From Ciona savignyi (Eukaryota; Chordata; Ascidiacea; Phlebobranchia; Cionidae): a DNA stretch of 64,000 nt. Location: the NCBI GenBank assembly GCA_000149265.1, contig CH003206.1, positions 37,265-101,264 on the forward strand, given 5' to 3'. A model generated the notes under the pieces. That model was not told the DNA's origin. It worked only from the letters and a program-made list of their open reading frames with translations, and made no database searches. Of the stretch, positions 1-10,510 are shown one piece after another. The translations under genes and the position numbers were made by a program. The stretch's first letter is position 1, and the number at the start of each line of letters is the position of its first letter.

Positions 1-1064
1 AGTATAGCGTTCTACCCAGTTAACTTCTCAGTTACTGATATTAACAAAGTAAATGGAATCTTAGGAACGGAAATTAACAAGATAGAAGAAAATAAGACGG
101 AATATTATGCAATGCGACCGAAAGGTGCCCCTCTTGGCTGTTGTATGGACTTGTTATCATATTTTTTCTAGTCGCCATCTATCTGTTTGTAGTCATTATC
201 TATTACCTTTTAATTGGGCGACCAAGAGAATCATCGAAAAAAGTGGAATCCAAAAAGAAATCCGGAAAAAAAAGAAAAGCGTCCGACGCTGTTTTCAAGA
301 CTATGATGTTGGTTATTTGCTTTATTGTATCATTCTTGTGCATCGTACATTTTACTCTCCAGCACTTTGTTATATTTGCTAAAGTGCAATCTCGCGAACT
401 TACTTTAACCACCAAATTCGTTTTCGGATCCCAGATCGTGTTTGGATACGGTTTTATGTGGTTACGACAGCGCTTGTTCTACACCGGACCACTGCGGAGT
501 TTACATAAAAGAAATAGCCCCTTACTAGTCCTAAGCACCCTTTCATTAGTATTCGTGGTTGCTAACGTGATTGTACAGATTGTGCTGACTTGGTATTGGT
601 ATTCGATTAACGGAAGATTTCAGGAGTTGGTTGCGTGGTTAATAGGGTGCACACTTGTACAAAGCACTCTACTATTCCTGTTTATTTACCCTTTGTACAA
701 GCAGAATTCAGGAGAAAGACAAGGGTTTCGCACGGAAAGTAAAGGTGTTGCTAACAAACTTACCGGATCAATTAATCATCTCATCAAAAGGTCCCTTATC
801 ATAGCATGCATCTGGTTTTTCACGGATTTTGTGGATTTAATTGTCCAGTTTATTACAGATGCGGTATTCGGACCCGGTACTATGTTGTTGTATAATTTAA
901 TTATAAACGATTTGAACGCGATTGTGAATATTGTATGCCTGGTTGCATCGTTTAAAAACTGGCGAAGAATAATGTTTCCTTGGTGTAAACACCGTGAAAT
1001 AAAAGTGCAAGATTCAATTCAAGAAAACGTCACCGTAGATACAACACAACAACACGCTGTATAA
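1..1064 (+). CDS. Seven-pass GPCR-like membrane protein, 5' partial, with a frameshift near the N-terminus
   Basis: The main frame is open from about 96 and ends at the stop 1062-1064. It holds seven hydrophobic stretches; counting the TTG at 141 as residue 1, they lie near residues 3-25, 54-78, 91-111 (weak), 130-155, 163-187, 215-240 and 247-272. A very basic loop (KKSGKKRK) follows the first, which by the positive-inside rule puts the N-terminus outside and the tail FKNWRRIMFPW inside, as in a GPCR with helix 8. No DRY or NPxxY motif is visible, so no GPCR class is assigned. Bases 1-168 are open in a different frame and also look like an ectodomain, with N-glycosylation sequons NFS and NKT; the main frame begins with another sequon, NAT. 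A one-base indel between about 96 and 140 would join them. An upstream exon lies outside the window. An ATTAAA polyadenylation-like signal sits near 1259. Function unknown. Confidence 0.6.
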
Positions 1065-1378
1065 GAATACAGTGCGCTGATGGTTCATTCATACTTTATA
1101 AACCAAAATTGTTTCAATTATGTCAATAGCTGTATTGCGTAATTTTTTCTTTTAAAAATGTTTTAGTACGTGGTTTTACAGCTTCAGTAGTTGTCTAAAG
1201 CGAGTCATGGATCTAGCAATGTCGTTTCAAATCGTGATGTACGTCATAACTGGTATTTATTAAAGAAATACGCACATTTTGTTTCGTCATATAGTAGTCA
1301 ATAATCTCACTAAGTACGTCAGAGATTTTCCGAGAAATAAGTATTTCGATCAGCACTGCGTAATTAATTGTCTTAGTT
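1065..1378. other. Intergenic spacer after the membrane-protein gene
   Basis: No coding signal. It should contain the 3' UTR of the membrane-protein gene (ATTAAA near 1259) and ends at the target-site duplication of the MITE at 1379. Confidence 0.4.
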
Positions 1379-1661
1379 CAGACATGGGCAAACTACGGCC
1401 CGCGCACCAAATCCGACCTGTCGGGTCTTTTATTTCGGCCCGCCTAAAGTTATCGACATGTTGTAAGACTAAATAGTAATGTCACAGCTAATTTTCTACT
1501 TCGCTTGAGGAAACAGTTTCTGCTTTTAACCAATACTAAACCATATTTCTTAGTTTAGTGTTTTTATCAACAGTGACAAACTCGCCTCGACCACTTGACC
1601 CGCCCGCCAGTCTAAGGATGAAATAATTTTGCCCCTGATTCAAACAGTGTGCCCATCCCTG
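1379..1661 (+). mobile_element. hAT-type MITE, copy 1
   Basis: Starts CAGACATGGGCAAACTACGG and ends GTGTGCCCATCCCTG, an imperfect terminal inverted repeat of the hAT type. The flanking octamers TCTTAGTT (1371-1378) and GGTTAGTT (1662-1669) agree at 6 of 8 positions, as expected for an old 8-bp duplication. The interior (AAGACTAAATAGTAATGTCACAGC) recurs at 9811, 47161 and 57075. It has no coding capacity. Confidence 0.75.
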
Positions 1662-1738
1662 GGTTAGTTGGTCGGTGGGTCATATGCTGGAGATTTGAGC
1701 AGTAATGGCATAGGGGGAAATTAAAAAAACACCATGTA

Positions 1739-2095
1739 CGGTCATGTGGCCGAATGGTTAACGCGAACGATATGTAAACCGACTTCTATTCAGAAATGGT
1801 CATGATGACAATCCAATCTTGGGTTCGAAACTTGGCTCGCTAAAAATACCATTTAAAAAATATCTTAACATCGAACGGTTGTGTGGACGAAACGTTATGG
1901 ATTCGAAACTTATCATGGGTTATGTGGTAAAATATCATGGGTTCGAAGCTAAGCCCGGTGAAACAAACTTATCATCCAACGATTAAGTGGCAGATTAGTT
2001 AACGTGACCGATTCATATACAGCTTCATATAAGAGGTTTCAGTGACGAGCTCATCATGGCTTTGAAACAACGCCCAAAAGAACTTAGTATCTTAC
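1739..2095 (+). repeat. Second tRNA-derived SINE family (Ser/Leu-like head), degraded tandem pieces
   Basis: The head GTGGCCGAATGGTTAACGCG resembles the A-box half of a tRNA-Ser or tRNA-Leu. GGGTTCGAAACTTGGC resembles a B box, but spacer sequence separates them. Related pieces follow at about 1887-1960 and 1980-2075. The same family recurs near 6560, 11513, 24720-24960, 38470 and, inverted, near 30905 and in the 49-52 kb array. Confidence 0.5.
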
Positions 2096-2103
2096 TTTGT
2101 GTA

Positions 2104-4911
2104 CCGTAAATCGGGGTTACTTGAACCAGCGGGTATACTTGGACCGGACATGGGGTTATTAGTTTTGGATGTTTTTTTGTTGTTGATAATAGCATATATT
2201 TAATATTTTTTTTATTAAATATGCTTATTTACCATCTATAATATATAACAAATATAACAAAAACCCAAAAATGCTTTATTTTTTATTTTTATTATCTGTT
2301 TAAATGAGGACATTTGTCTATTGCTTAATTTACATCTTTCAAAATGGGTACCCTAACTATATAACTATAAAAATTACATATCTGAATTTGTATTTAATCA
2401 TAGATGTATTTGTGTAGTATCCTTTCCAGGTGGTAAAGTTGCCAAATGACTTTCACAGCATCCACACATTGAATCAGACTGATATTGGTCAGAATTTATG
2501 TGAAATCGGGGTAACTTGGACCGCTTTCAAGTAAGGCTTTGACTATATTTATAATGCTTTATTGTGCTCAACTTTAAGGTATAATATTATAAGCATTGTC
2601 CAAACAAACATAATTGTTATAGAATAATGAATTGTTACAAAACAGTTATAACTAAAAGGCAGTGTCATCAGGCAGTTGACAGATACAGTTAAAATGGTAA
2701 ATTTACTATATTATATCTACTAAAAATTGTAAATATAAGTTTAACTTTAACCTAGTAATAAAGTTTTAAATATTTTTTAAAGCAGAAGTAAGAGAAAAAG
2801 TAAGACATGCCAAGATTTCATAAGAGAAAGCCTTCTTCTAGAAATTACTTGGATTTTTCTAGCCAACAATTAGAAGCAGCCTTAACAGCAATACAAAATG
2901 GCCTTTCTCACAGACAGGCTGCAGAAATTTATAAAATACCCCGCAGCACCCTTGCTCGACGACTAAAAAGAGGGTATGTGAGGGTAAGAGGGGTATGTGA
3001 ACCTAGATTTCAAAATAACATGCCAGGAACAGAGTTTATTTATCACTTCATGAGGCGGCACCCACAGTTAACAACACGATTTGCCAGCAACATTAAAAGA
3101 AGCAGAGCTCAAGTAAACAGTAAAGTTATTTTGGAATATTTTAAGAATTTAAAAGAAAGCTTGGAAGGAATTAGTCCAGATTGTATTTATAATTTTGATG
3201 AGACAAATTTAAGTGATGATCCTGGAAAGAAAAAAAAGCATAATGAAGCGTGGAACTAAATATCCCGAAAGAGTGATGAATCACTCTAAAGCCAGCATAA
3301 GCCTGATGTTTACTGGTACAGCGTCTGGTAAACTTCTCCCAATATATGTTGTTTATAAAGCACAAAATCTTTACAATAGCTGGATTTCTGGGGGACCACC
3401 TGGTACAAGATATGCGTGCACAAAATCTGGATGGTTTGATGGTGAATCATTTGAAGATTGGTTTACCAAAGTTCTACTTCCAGATGCAAGGAGAAAACCA
3501 GGTAGCAAAGCAATAATAGGAGACAATTTAAGCTCACATATATCAACAAAAGTGTTTCATCTCTGCCACCTGCATTCAATTAGATTTATTTGCCTTCCAC
3601 CCAACTCAACTGATAAAACACAACCACTGGATGTTGCATTTTTTAGACCTCTAAAAATATACTGGAGGAAAGATGTTCATGAGTTTAAAACTGCAAACCC
3701 AACTGTGTCGTCACTGCCCAAATCTGTATTCCCATCGCTTCTGAATAATGCTAATGGTGGAAATAAATCCAACTGCACACGAAAATCTTGCAGCTGGATT
3801 TCGCAAAACTGGCATTTATCCTTTAAATGCCCAAAAGGTGATTGAGCGATTACCGACTGACGTTTCTTTTGATTTGAACAGCAGCATTGACTCAACCTTG
3901 ATTGACATGCTAAAAGAGCGCACGGGAAGAAATGAAAAAGATAACCAAAAACGAGGAAAGAAGATTGCAATAATTTCTGGACAGTCCGTAAGTGTGGAGG
4001 CAATCGAAGCAATTAGAGATCAAAAGTTGGAGTCATCTGATGAGGAAAGTGAATATGAAATGGTTCAAGGGTCAGCAGTACAGTTCCGACTAAAAGGGTC
4101 ACTGAAGGTGTCAGACTGGGTAGTAGCAGAATACAAAATTCCAGTTTGCTCCTCCAAAAACCAAAAAAGTAAGGTTTTCGCAGGCCAGATTACAAAAGTT
4201 ATTTCAAGCTCAGTAATCAAAATAATTTTCCTGCGACCAGAGTACAGCTCAGCAGTTAGCCAATATGTGTGGCCTGAAAAAGAGAATCGAGATATAGTTG
4301 ATTTTTCGACCATAACAAAGGTTTTACCACTGCCAACAATCACCAGGCGCAATGCTGTTGTATTTGACATTTGAAGATGAGCACTTAGATTTAAATAAGT
4401 TTTGTTATGTTAATTGTTGCTTTGTTTTTGTTTTTTTCTATGATGTAAATTAATGCATTTTTTACTAATTAGTTGATATAGTAATTTCTTAGGCCTAACA
4501 TAAAATTATTTTTAAAATCTTGAAATGTTTGTTCACTCATGAAGTTTAATTAGGCCTACCAATAGCCTAATGAATTTATGTTAAAAGTTTAATTTGTTCA
4601 CACATATATTCGAATGGTTTTGCAAAATACACAAAGAAGTGTTTATCTGGAGTTTTACCATCTGTATACATGCGTTTCTCTTCTGCTAAGTTATAGGTGG
4701 TCCAAGTTACCCCGAGCCTTGGTTACTCGGACCGACCATGTTTTTTGGATATTATAATTCTGGTAGAAAAGGTAAATTTTAAAACTTTTAACATTTTAAG
4801 AGTACAATACTTCATAAATATCTTAGGCTAGATTAAAAACCATAATATTATTATAAAAAAAATAGTGCTAGATCAAAGTCTAAACGCGGTCCAAGTAACC
4901 CCATTTTACGG
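2104..4911 (+). mobile_element. Pogo/Tigger-like DNA transposon, near full length
   Basis: Terminal inverted repeats of about 24 bp (CCGTAAATCGGGGTTACTTG at the left; the inverse, CCAAGTAACCCCATTTTACGG, at the right) are flanked by TA (2102-2103 and 4912-4913), the target duplication of the Tc1/mariner/pogo superfamily. A second copy of the terminal motif lies inside each end: AAATCGGGGTAACTTGGACC near 2503 and, inverted, GGTCCAAGTTACCCCGAG near 4698. These could be additional transposase binding sites. The interior encodes one transposase broken by frameshifts. Confidence 0.85.
2807..4374 (+). pseudogene. Pogo/Tigger-like DDE transposase with two frameshifts
   Basis: Cut-and-paste transposase of the surrounding element. 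Three overlapping frames read through in order. Frame 1 (2807-3259) has an N-terminal Psq-type helix-turn-helix (residues about 17-51, QAAEIYKIPRSTLARRLKR) and the first catalytic aspartate in IYNFDETN. Frame 2 (to 3845) has the second in IIGDNLSSH and the third in STDKTQPLDVAFF. Frame 3 (3748-4374) carries GFRKTGIYPLN, characteristic of this family, and a basic C-terminal domain with YVWPEKENRD. The breaks fall at an A8 run near 3228-3237 and near 3738-3750. All three acidic residues remain, so the inactivation is recent or is a sequencing artefact. About 520 residues if uninterrupted, a usual family length. Confidence 0.85.
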
Positions 4912-5065
4912 TATGTTTGTTCCCAATAATATTGTTTTATAATCCATCAACCTGAAATAAATTTCAGGATTGTTAAGTTTATTTGTTTTTGCTCTTTTAA
5001 AAACAATAAGAAACCCACACAAAATATATTGAAATATAAAAAATAATGTATATCATGAATATAAA

Positions 5066-5290
5066 AAGGATAGGATATTCATGTTTATCCCCGTGAATAA
5101 GAAAACCAAGGGGGTTAACACAAGAACAATCGTCAGATCACCTCGCGCCCACCGTCGAGTTACCGGAGCTATTGCAGTGTGTTGTGTATGATTGACACGT
5201 TCCTTCAATTTGGTAGAACTCATTAATCCGCTGGATTAAGGCAATGTCCGTGAGGTGCTTTGCCCAAGGACACAATCGACTAGTAAAATC
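5066..5290 (-). mobile_element. tRNA-derived SINE, family 1 (head truncated)
   Basis: Begins with the conserved 3' tail in inverse (AGGATATTCATGTTTATCCCC) and runs through the shared core (CACCGTCG, ATTGCAGTGTGTTGTGTATG, CCAAGGACAC). The tRNA-like head is missing. This is the commonest repeat of the window. It resembles the composite SINE described from Ciona (Cics-1 from memory, not checked). Confidence 0.8.
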
Positions 5291-6814
5291 ACGATAAATT
5301 GAGAGAAAATGCGACCAAGAACACAACCCTTTAAAAACGATAAGGACAAATTTGTCCTTTTTGACATGTGCTCATTCAAATTAAAAAATCTCCAAAATTT
5401 CTTGTCGAAACTGCTAAAGTTTGGTCTCTTTGGAAAGCGATACGATATATCTTTTGAAAACAGCAAAAATAAACATAACTTTGCTTTTAAAATTTTTAAG
5501 TAATGTTTAGTTGAATTTTATGATTTTTTTGGTCTAATGTTTGAGGGAAAAGTTTCTAAAAAACGATTTTTTCTAATACTTCGCCCAAAATGTTCGTTGT
5601 CTCTATCGCAGTAGAATCAGTTTCGCTTCTTGGGATGTCCCGGATATGATCTTACTTGTTTTTTTTTACATTTTTAGGGGGGGGGTTATAAGTATCCTTA
5701 AGGTTATAGTCCACAATTTTGTTCAAACACTTCATTTATAGTTTATTTTAAAGAAAAGCAGTAAGAAAAAGCAATGTGGACTTGATAGTATTCTAAATTT
5801 CTATTCTAACATTTTTTATAATAAAAAAACGAAAAAAAACTTTGAGATGGGTGGACCTGTAACATGACATTAGTGACGTAATATTATTTTTATGACGTCA
5901 TCAAACCAAAATTATAATATAATTCTAGAAAATGTGTTTCTAAGTAACTTTGTAAAAATAAGTAAGGCTGTATTGCCAACAGGTAAAAAAACTATAACAT
6001 TGTATAAGAAAGAATATGACGTGGACGCCCAGATAGTGACGTCATCAAAAAATAAAAATTTCAGAAATTTTGGGCATTTTATTTCGAACAACTCTAGTGT
6101 TGAACATTTTGCTCTAAGTTTAACACGAGAGGCGCTAGAGCACTACAAAGCGGACTCGGTCAAAACGCGCAAACTGCGTAAAAACAATCTCGTTTCTAAA
6201 GGAAGCAAGTTGATCCGCAAAAGAGTGTGCAAGACGACCAATACTGTGGGTTAGTCGGCTTAAGAAGGAGTCCGGACATTGTAGACCAGATGTAACGGAA
6301 ATACGATGCCACCTAAGAATATCTATCTTTGCTTTTAACAATAATAAACTGCATTAGGCTATTCTTATGTTTAGATATACCAGGATGCAACTTAAAGCAT
6401 TGTTAAAGAAAGGGTATGACGTGCGATATATACCTTTATCTTTAAGACTACGAAGGCAATGTTGAGCGGGGTATTCCCCGGAAATAGGAATGTACAGAAT
6501 GGAGTGGGCTTTATAAGCAATCGTCAAAATACACTAATTGATCATTGTTTTGAACTGGTTTGCAGAAGGGTTAGCGCGCCCGATTTATACACTGAATGTT
6601 ACATAAAAACTGGCTTATTGACAAGAACATCGAGGATTCCAAACTTAGCACGATATAAAAACGAACATGGTTATGCTTCTTAAGTTATGGCAATGTACTG
6701 TGCAACAAGGATGCGTCACTCTTAATTATAATATCAGTTCATATGCTGCTTTTAAGAAACAACGGTTACGATATGATGATCAAGTTTTACGGAAAATGCA
6801 ATAAAAGTTAGTCT
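5291..6814. other. Non-coding stretch with short palindromic motifs
   Basis: No convincing gene; the short frames here lack domains or codon bias. Two copies of TGACGTCATCAAA lie at about 5893 and 6037, each with a palindromic CRE-like core, and a related TGACGT lies near 6016. A degraded family 2 SINE lies at about 6560-6665. The rest is AT-rich sequence I cannot assign. Confidence 0.35.
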
Positions 6815-7045
6815 TTAACTCTAGGCAATCATCAGATTACCTAGAGCTCATCGTCGATTCACCGGAGCTATTGCAGTGTGTTGTATATAGGCCTAAACGA
6901 GACATTCCTTTAATGCTGGTTAATACATAGGATAAGTCGCGCCTTGACAAAAGACTAGCTGGCAAGCAGTTTCAATGCTTTAACCTTCCGACTGCCCAGA
7001 GACAACCGAAGCTTTTACAACCAATTGAGTTAAATCCGGTCACCG
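6815..7045 (-). mobile_element. Degraded family 1 SINE
   Basis: Core motifs (CACCGGAGCTATTGCAGTG, GACTAGCT) are recognisable but diverged, and the tail is lost. The neighbouring copy at 7095 has the same orientation. Confidence 0.55.
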
Positions 7046-7094
7046 GTCGGACGTCATCTTTCACCAGAAGTCCCAAACAAATGACGGATTAAGG

Positions 7095-7232
7095 ATATAG
7101 GATTTTTATTTTTATCACCGTTAATAGGAAAACCAAGGAGGTTAACACACGGGCAATCGTCAGATCACCTCGCAAACCTGAAACTCCTCGGTTGAAAGTC
7201 GCCACACTATAAACCCACCAGACTAATCGTTC
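7095..7232 (-). mobile_element. Family 1 SINE with internal deletion
   Basis: The tail half up to GTCAGATCACCTCGC is joined directly to the tRNA-like head (CCTGAAACTCCTCGGTTGAAAG, CCACCAGACTAA). About 140 bp of core is missing. Confidence 0.6.
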
Positions 7233-7311
7233 GGGTATTTCATTATTTTGATCTTTCAACCTTATTATGGGCTCCCATTTGGAAAAAATGGGACACATAT
7301 TGTTTTTGTCC

Positions 7312-7352
7312 GTTTTTTTTTTTCTTTTTTTTTTTTTTTTTCTCTTTTTTTT
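7312..7352 (+). repeat. Poly-T tract
   Basis: An interrupted T run of about 40 bases immediately before the 334-bp tandem array. Likely length-variable. Confidence 0.8.
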
Positions 7353-7366
7353 TTCGTTAAACGCTT

Positions 7367-8475
7367 GACAGGCATGGCTTGTGGCAACGACATCTACCAG
7401 AAGGGTAATGGAATCGCAATAAAACGTTGTCCTGTGTTAGATCACATGGTCTAGATGTGCACGGATCAAAATTTTTCGGAATATACTGAGGGGAATTCCC
7501 CTGGGAGGTGAAAAACCAAAACGGTATCTTTTTTTTTTAAAAATAGCTTTCTTGGGCATAGCGCTTGAACGGCTAATCCAATTTTAATTAAATTTGGTAA
7601 ACTGTAAGGGCATCAGCCACTGATATACCATTTACAAGAATTAAAAAAATTACCCAGGGAAATACCCTAAAAATAAGATTTTGTTTTCAAATCATGATTG
7701 TGGCAGGCATTGGCTGTGGCACCGACATCTACCAGAAGGAGTAATGGAATTGCAATAAAACTTTGTCATTTGTTAGACAACATGGACTAGATATGCAGAA
7801 ACCAATATTATTGGTAATATACTCAGGGGAATTCCCCTGGTAGGTGAAAAACCAAAACGGTATTTTTTTTTAAAAAAAATAGCGTTTTTGGGCAGAGCGC
7901 TTAAACGGCTACTCCAATTTCATTTAAATTTGGTAAACTGTAAGTGCATTAGCCAATGATATAACACTTAAAAGAATTTAAAAAATTACATAGGGAAATA
8001 CCCTAAAAATAAGATTTTGTTTTCAAATCATGATTGTGACAGGCATGGGTTGTGGCACCGACATCTACCAGAAGGAGTAATGGAATTACAATAAAACGTT
8101 GTTATTTGTTAGACAACATGGTCTAGATATGCAGAAATCAAAATTGTTGGTAATATACCCAGGGGAATTCCCCTGGAAGGTGAAAAACCAAAACGGTATT
8201 TTTTTTAAACTAGCTTTTTTGGGCAGAGCTCTTAAACGGCTACTCCAATTTCATTTCAATTTGGTAAACTGTAAGTGCATTAGCCAATGATATAACACTT
8301 AAAAGAATTTAAAAAATTACTTAGGGAAATACCCTAGAAAATAAGATTTTGTTTTCAAATCATGATTGTGACAGGCATAGGTTGTGGCACCGACATCTAC
8401 CAGAAGGAGTAATGGAATTACAATGAAACTTTGTCATTTGTTAGAAAACATGGTCTAGATATGCAGAAACCAAAA
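7367..8475 (+). repeat. Tandem array, unit about 332-336 bp, three full units and a partial
   Basis: The anchor GACAGGCATGG(C/G)TTGTGG recurs at about 7367, 7702, 8038 and 8370, giving periods of about 335, 336 and 332 bp. Each unit has GGGGAATTCCCCTGG, an A/T run followed by TTGGGCAGAGCGCTTAAACGG, and AGGGAAATACCCTA. Units differ by a few substitutions. No ORF is maintained, so the array is non-coding. Confidence 0.85.
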
Positions 8476-8484
8476 CACGCTTTT

Positions 8485-9810
8485 TCTTTTTTTAACTACA
8501 CATGGAAAAGAAGTTTGGTTTAATAACCCATGCGTTTTGGGACCCATGCGTTTATGCTTGCAGAAACAAAACTATGACAGTCCGGTTAAACATTTCAGGA
8601 ATATTACATAACATGGATCTGACGTGCACATATCTGACAATAACATATATTGTGTAATGAACATTAATAACAAGATCGGGACCCATGCGTTTATGCTTGC
8701 AGAAACAAACTACTAACCCGGTGTATAAAATACAAATTGTGGTTAGGGACCCTGGTCGCATATATATTTCATACAAAATGTGTTTTACAAAATAATAGTG
8801 GTTTTAAAACACGTGGTTGACACTCTCTAGTTATTTGATAATTTGATTCCATTTAATAATTTGATACCATAACTATCTAGTTAGGATTTGATTTTCATCA
8901 CTTAAACCCCCGTATTCCTGCAGATTGTCGACGCTCTTACCAATTGAGTTAAATTTTAGTTTACGCTTTTACATCTGCCAGGTTACGAATCCGTGACTGG
9001 CTGTCTATAATTTCGTACTTTAAATGGTATGCTGTATATAAGTCGGTCGCGCTTTATGTGTTAGGCCAGAAAACGAAGCATTTCGAAAAGCCAAGATTTT
9101 GTTCCTATATATCTAGCGTCATAGATTTCTCAAATACTACCCCCGCGCCTCGGGTTAAAATACACTTATTGTTCGTTCGCTTATTTTTATTACTAAAAAA
9201 TAATAAGGGTTAAACGAAATGATTGGTATTAATTTTAATGATTTAGTTCTTTTCTACGTTTTTAAAATTTTACCTTATTTTCCTTAAATTTAATATGTTT
9301 AATTGTTATCTCGACTCTATTGAATTATTATAACGTTTTTATGCTTCCAGGGCGTTTGAATCGTTGTGGTTTATGAAACACAATGGCGCACTTTAGGTTT
9401 TTTACCCTGTTTAGTTGCTGATGCTGGGAATTAGTTTTCATGTTTTATTTTCCCCCAAAGCGCTATTTTCTGGGATAAATTGGTAAAATTAGTGATTTTA
9501 TTGAAAAGTATATGTTTTGGAAATATTACCTTATTAAAGTAGTTGAGTTTGAAAAGTAAATTTGTTGCGATTAAAGTGGATATTGTCAGATCAATTGTGG
9601 AAAATGTGTTTGAAATGCTGCATTTAAAATACTTGACGTTTCAGTCGAATTTTTGTCAGTAAGCAGCGTCAGTCTACAACGTCATAAAGCGAAATAAGAA
9701 GTTTAGTCATTTTAATAAAAAAGTTGTGCAAGTTTTAATCCTTGAGTTAATGGTAAATTGTTATGTCAGGATTGCTAGCATCGCCAATACAGCTTTAAGA
9801 GTTTCGAAAC
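8485..9810. other. Non-coding spacer with a 30-bp direct repeat
   Basis: GGGACCCATGCGTTTATGCT plus the following AGAAACAAA occurs twice, near 8539 and 8678. No gene is seen from here to the MITE at 9811. Confidence 0.4.
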
Positions 9811-10063
9811 CAGACATGGACAAATCCGGCATGCCGGGCTTTTTATTCTGGCCCGCCAGATGTTATAGACATGTTGCAAGACTAAATATCGATGTCACAG
9901 CTATATTTGTGTGTCGTTTGACATAAGAGTGCTTTCTGGTTTTAACCAGTAATGTACCACATTTCTTTAATGTTTTTATTAACAGTGAAAACTATATGTG
10001 GGTGATGGCTAGGTCACCTAATTGCCTCACCAGTCTAAGAATGTTATAGTTTTGGCCCCTAAA
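9811..10063 (+). mobile_element. hAT-type MITE, copy 2, 3' end degraded
   Basis: Starts CAGACATGGACAAATCCGGC. Shares the interior GTTATAGACATGTTGCAAGA and the TCTAAGAATG region with copies at 1379 and 57075. The right terminal repeat is not recognisable. Confidence 0.6.
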
Positions 10064-10510
10064 GGAATATTACTATTAAAATCTAATTTAGTTGTGTTTT
10101 TGGGCAACACTAGTATGAGTGAAAGAGGGAAACTGCTCACTAAACTATGGAAGATAATTCTAAACCTGCTAATTATAAAATAATATTAACCCTAGAACAA
10201 AGCCTCCAGCTGTATACCCAGCCCTAACCCTTATGATTTAATCCTTTATTTAGTAAGCAGTACGATACCTCTAATTACTACTGCTTGAAGAACATGGATT
10301 GCTTGGAGAGTTAGGATTTCAAGCGCTCTAAGCGATCATGTAGTAATTAAAGCCACCCGTTTACCTTTTTTTAATTTTGTATTATTTTCATATTAGTGTT
10401 GCTTGTTGATTAAAATTTTCATGAAGTTTTCTCCATATTTGTTTCATCCAGGAAATATAGTACAGGGTATCCCCCTCGCTTGCTGCAAAGTCCCCATGTT
10501 TAAAATCAAA

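Noticed and set aside
7248..7454. Phe-rich frame
   Set aside because: Product of the poly-T tract before the tandem array.
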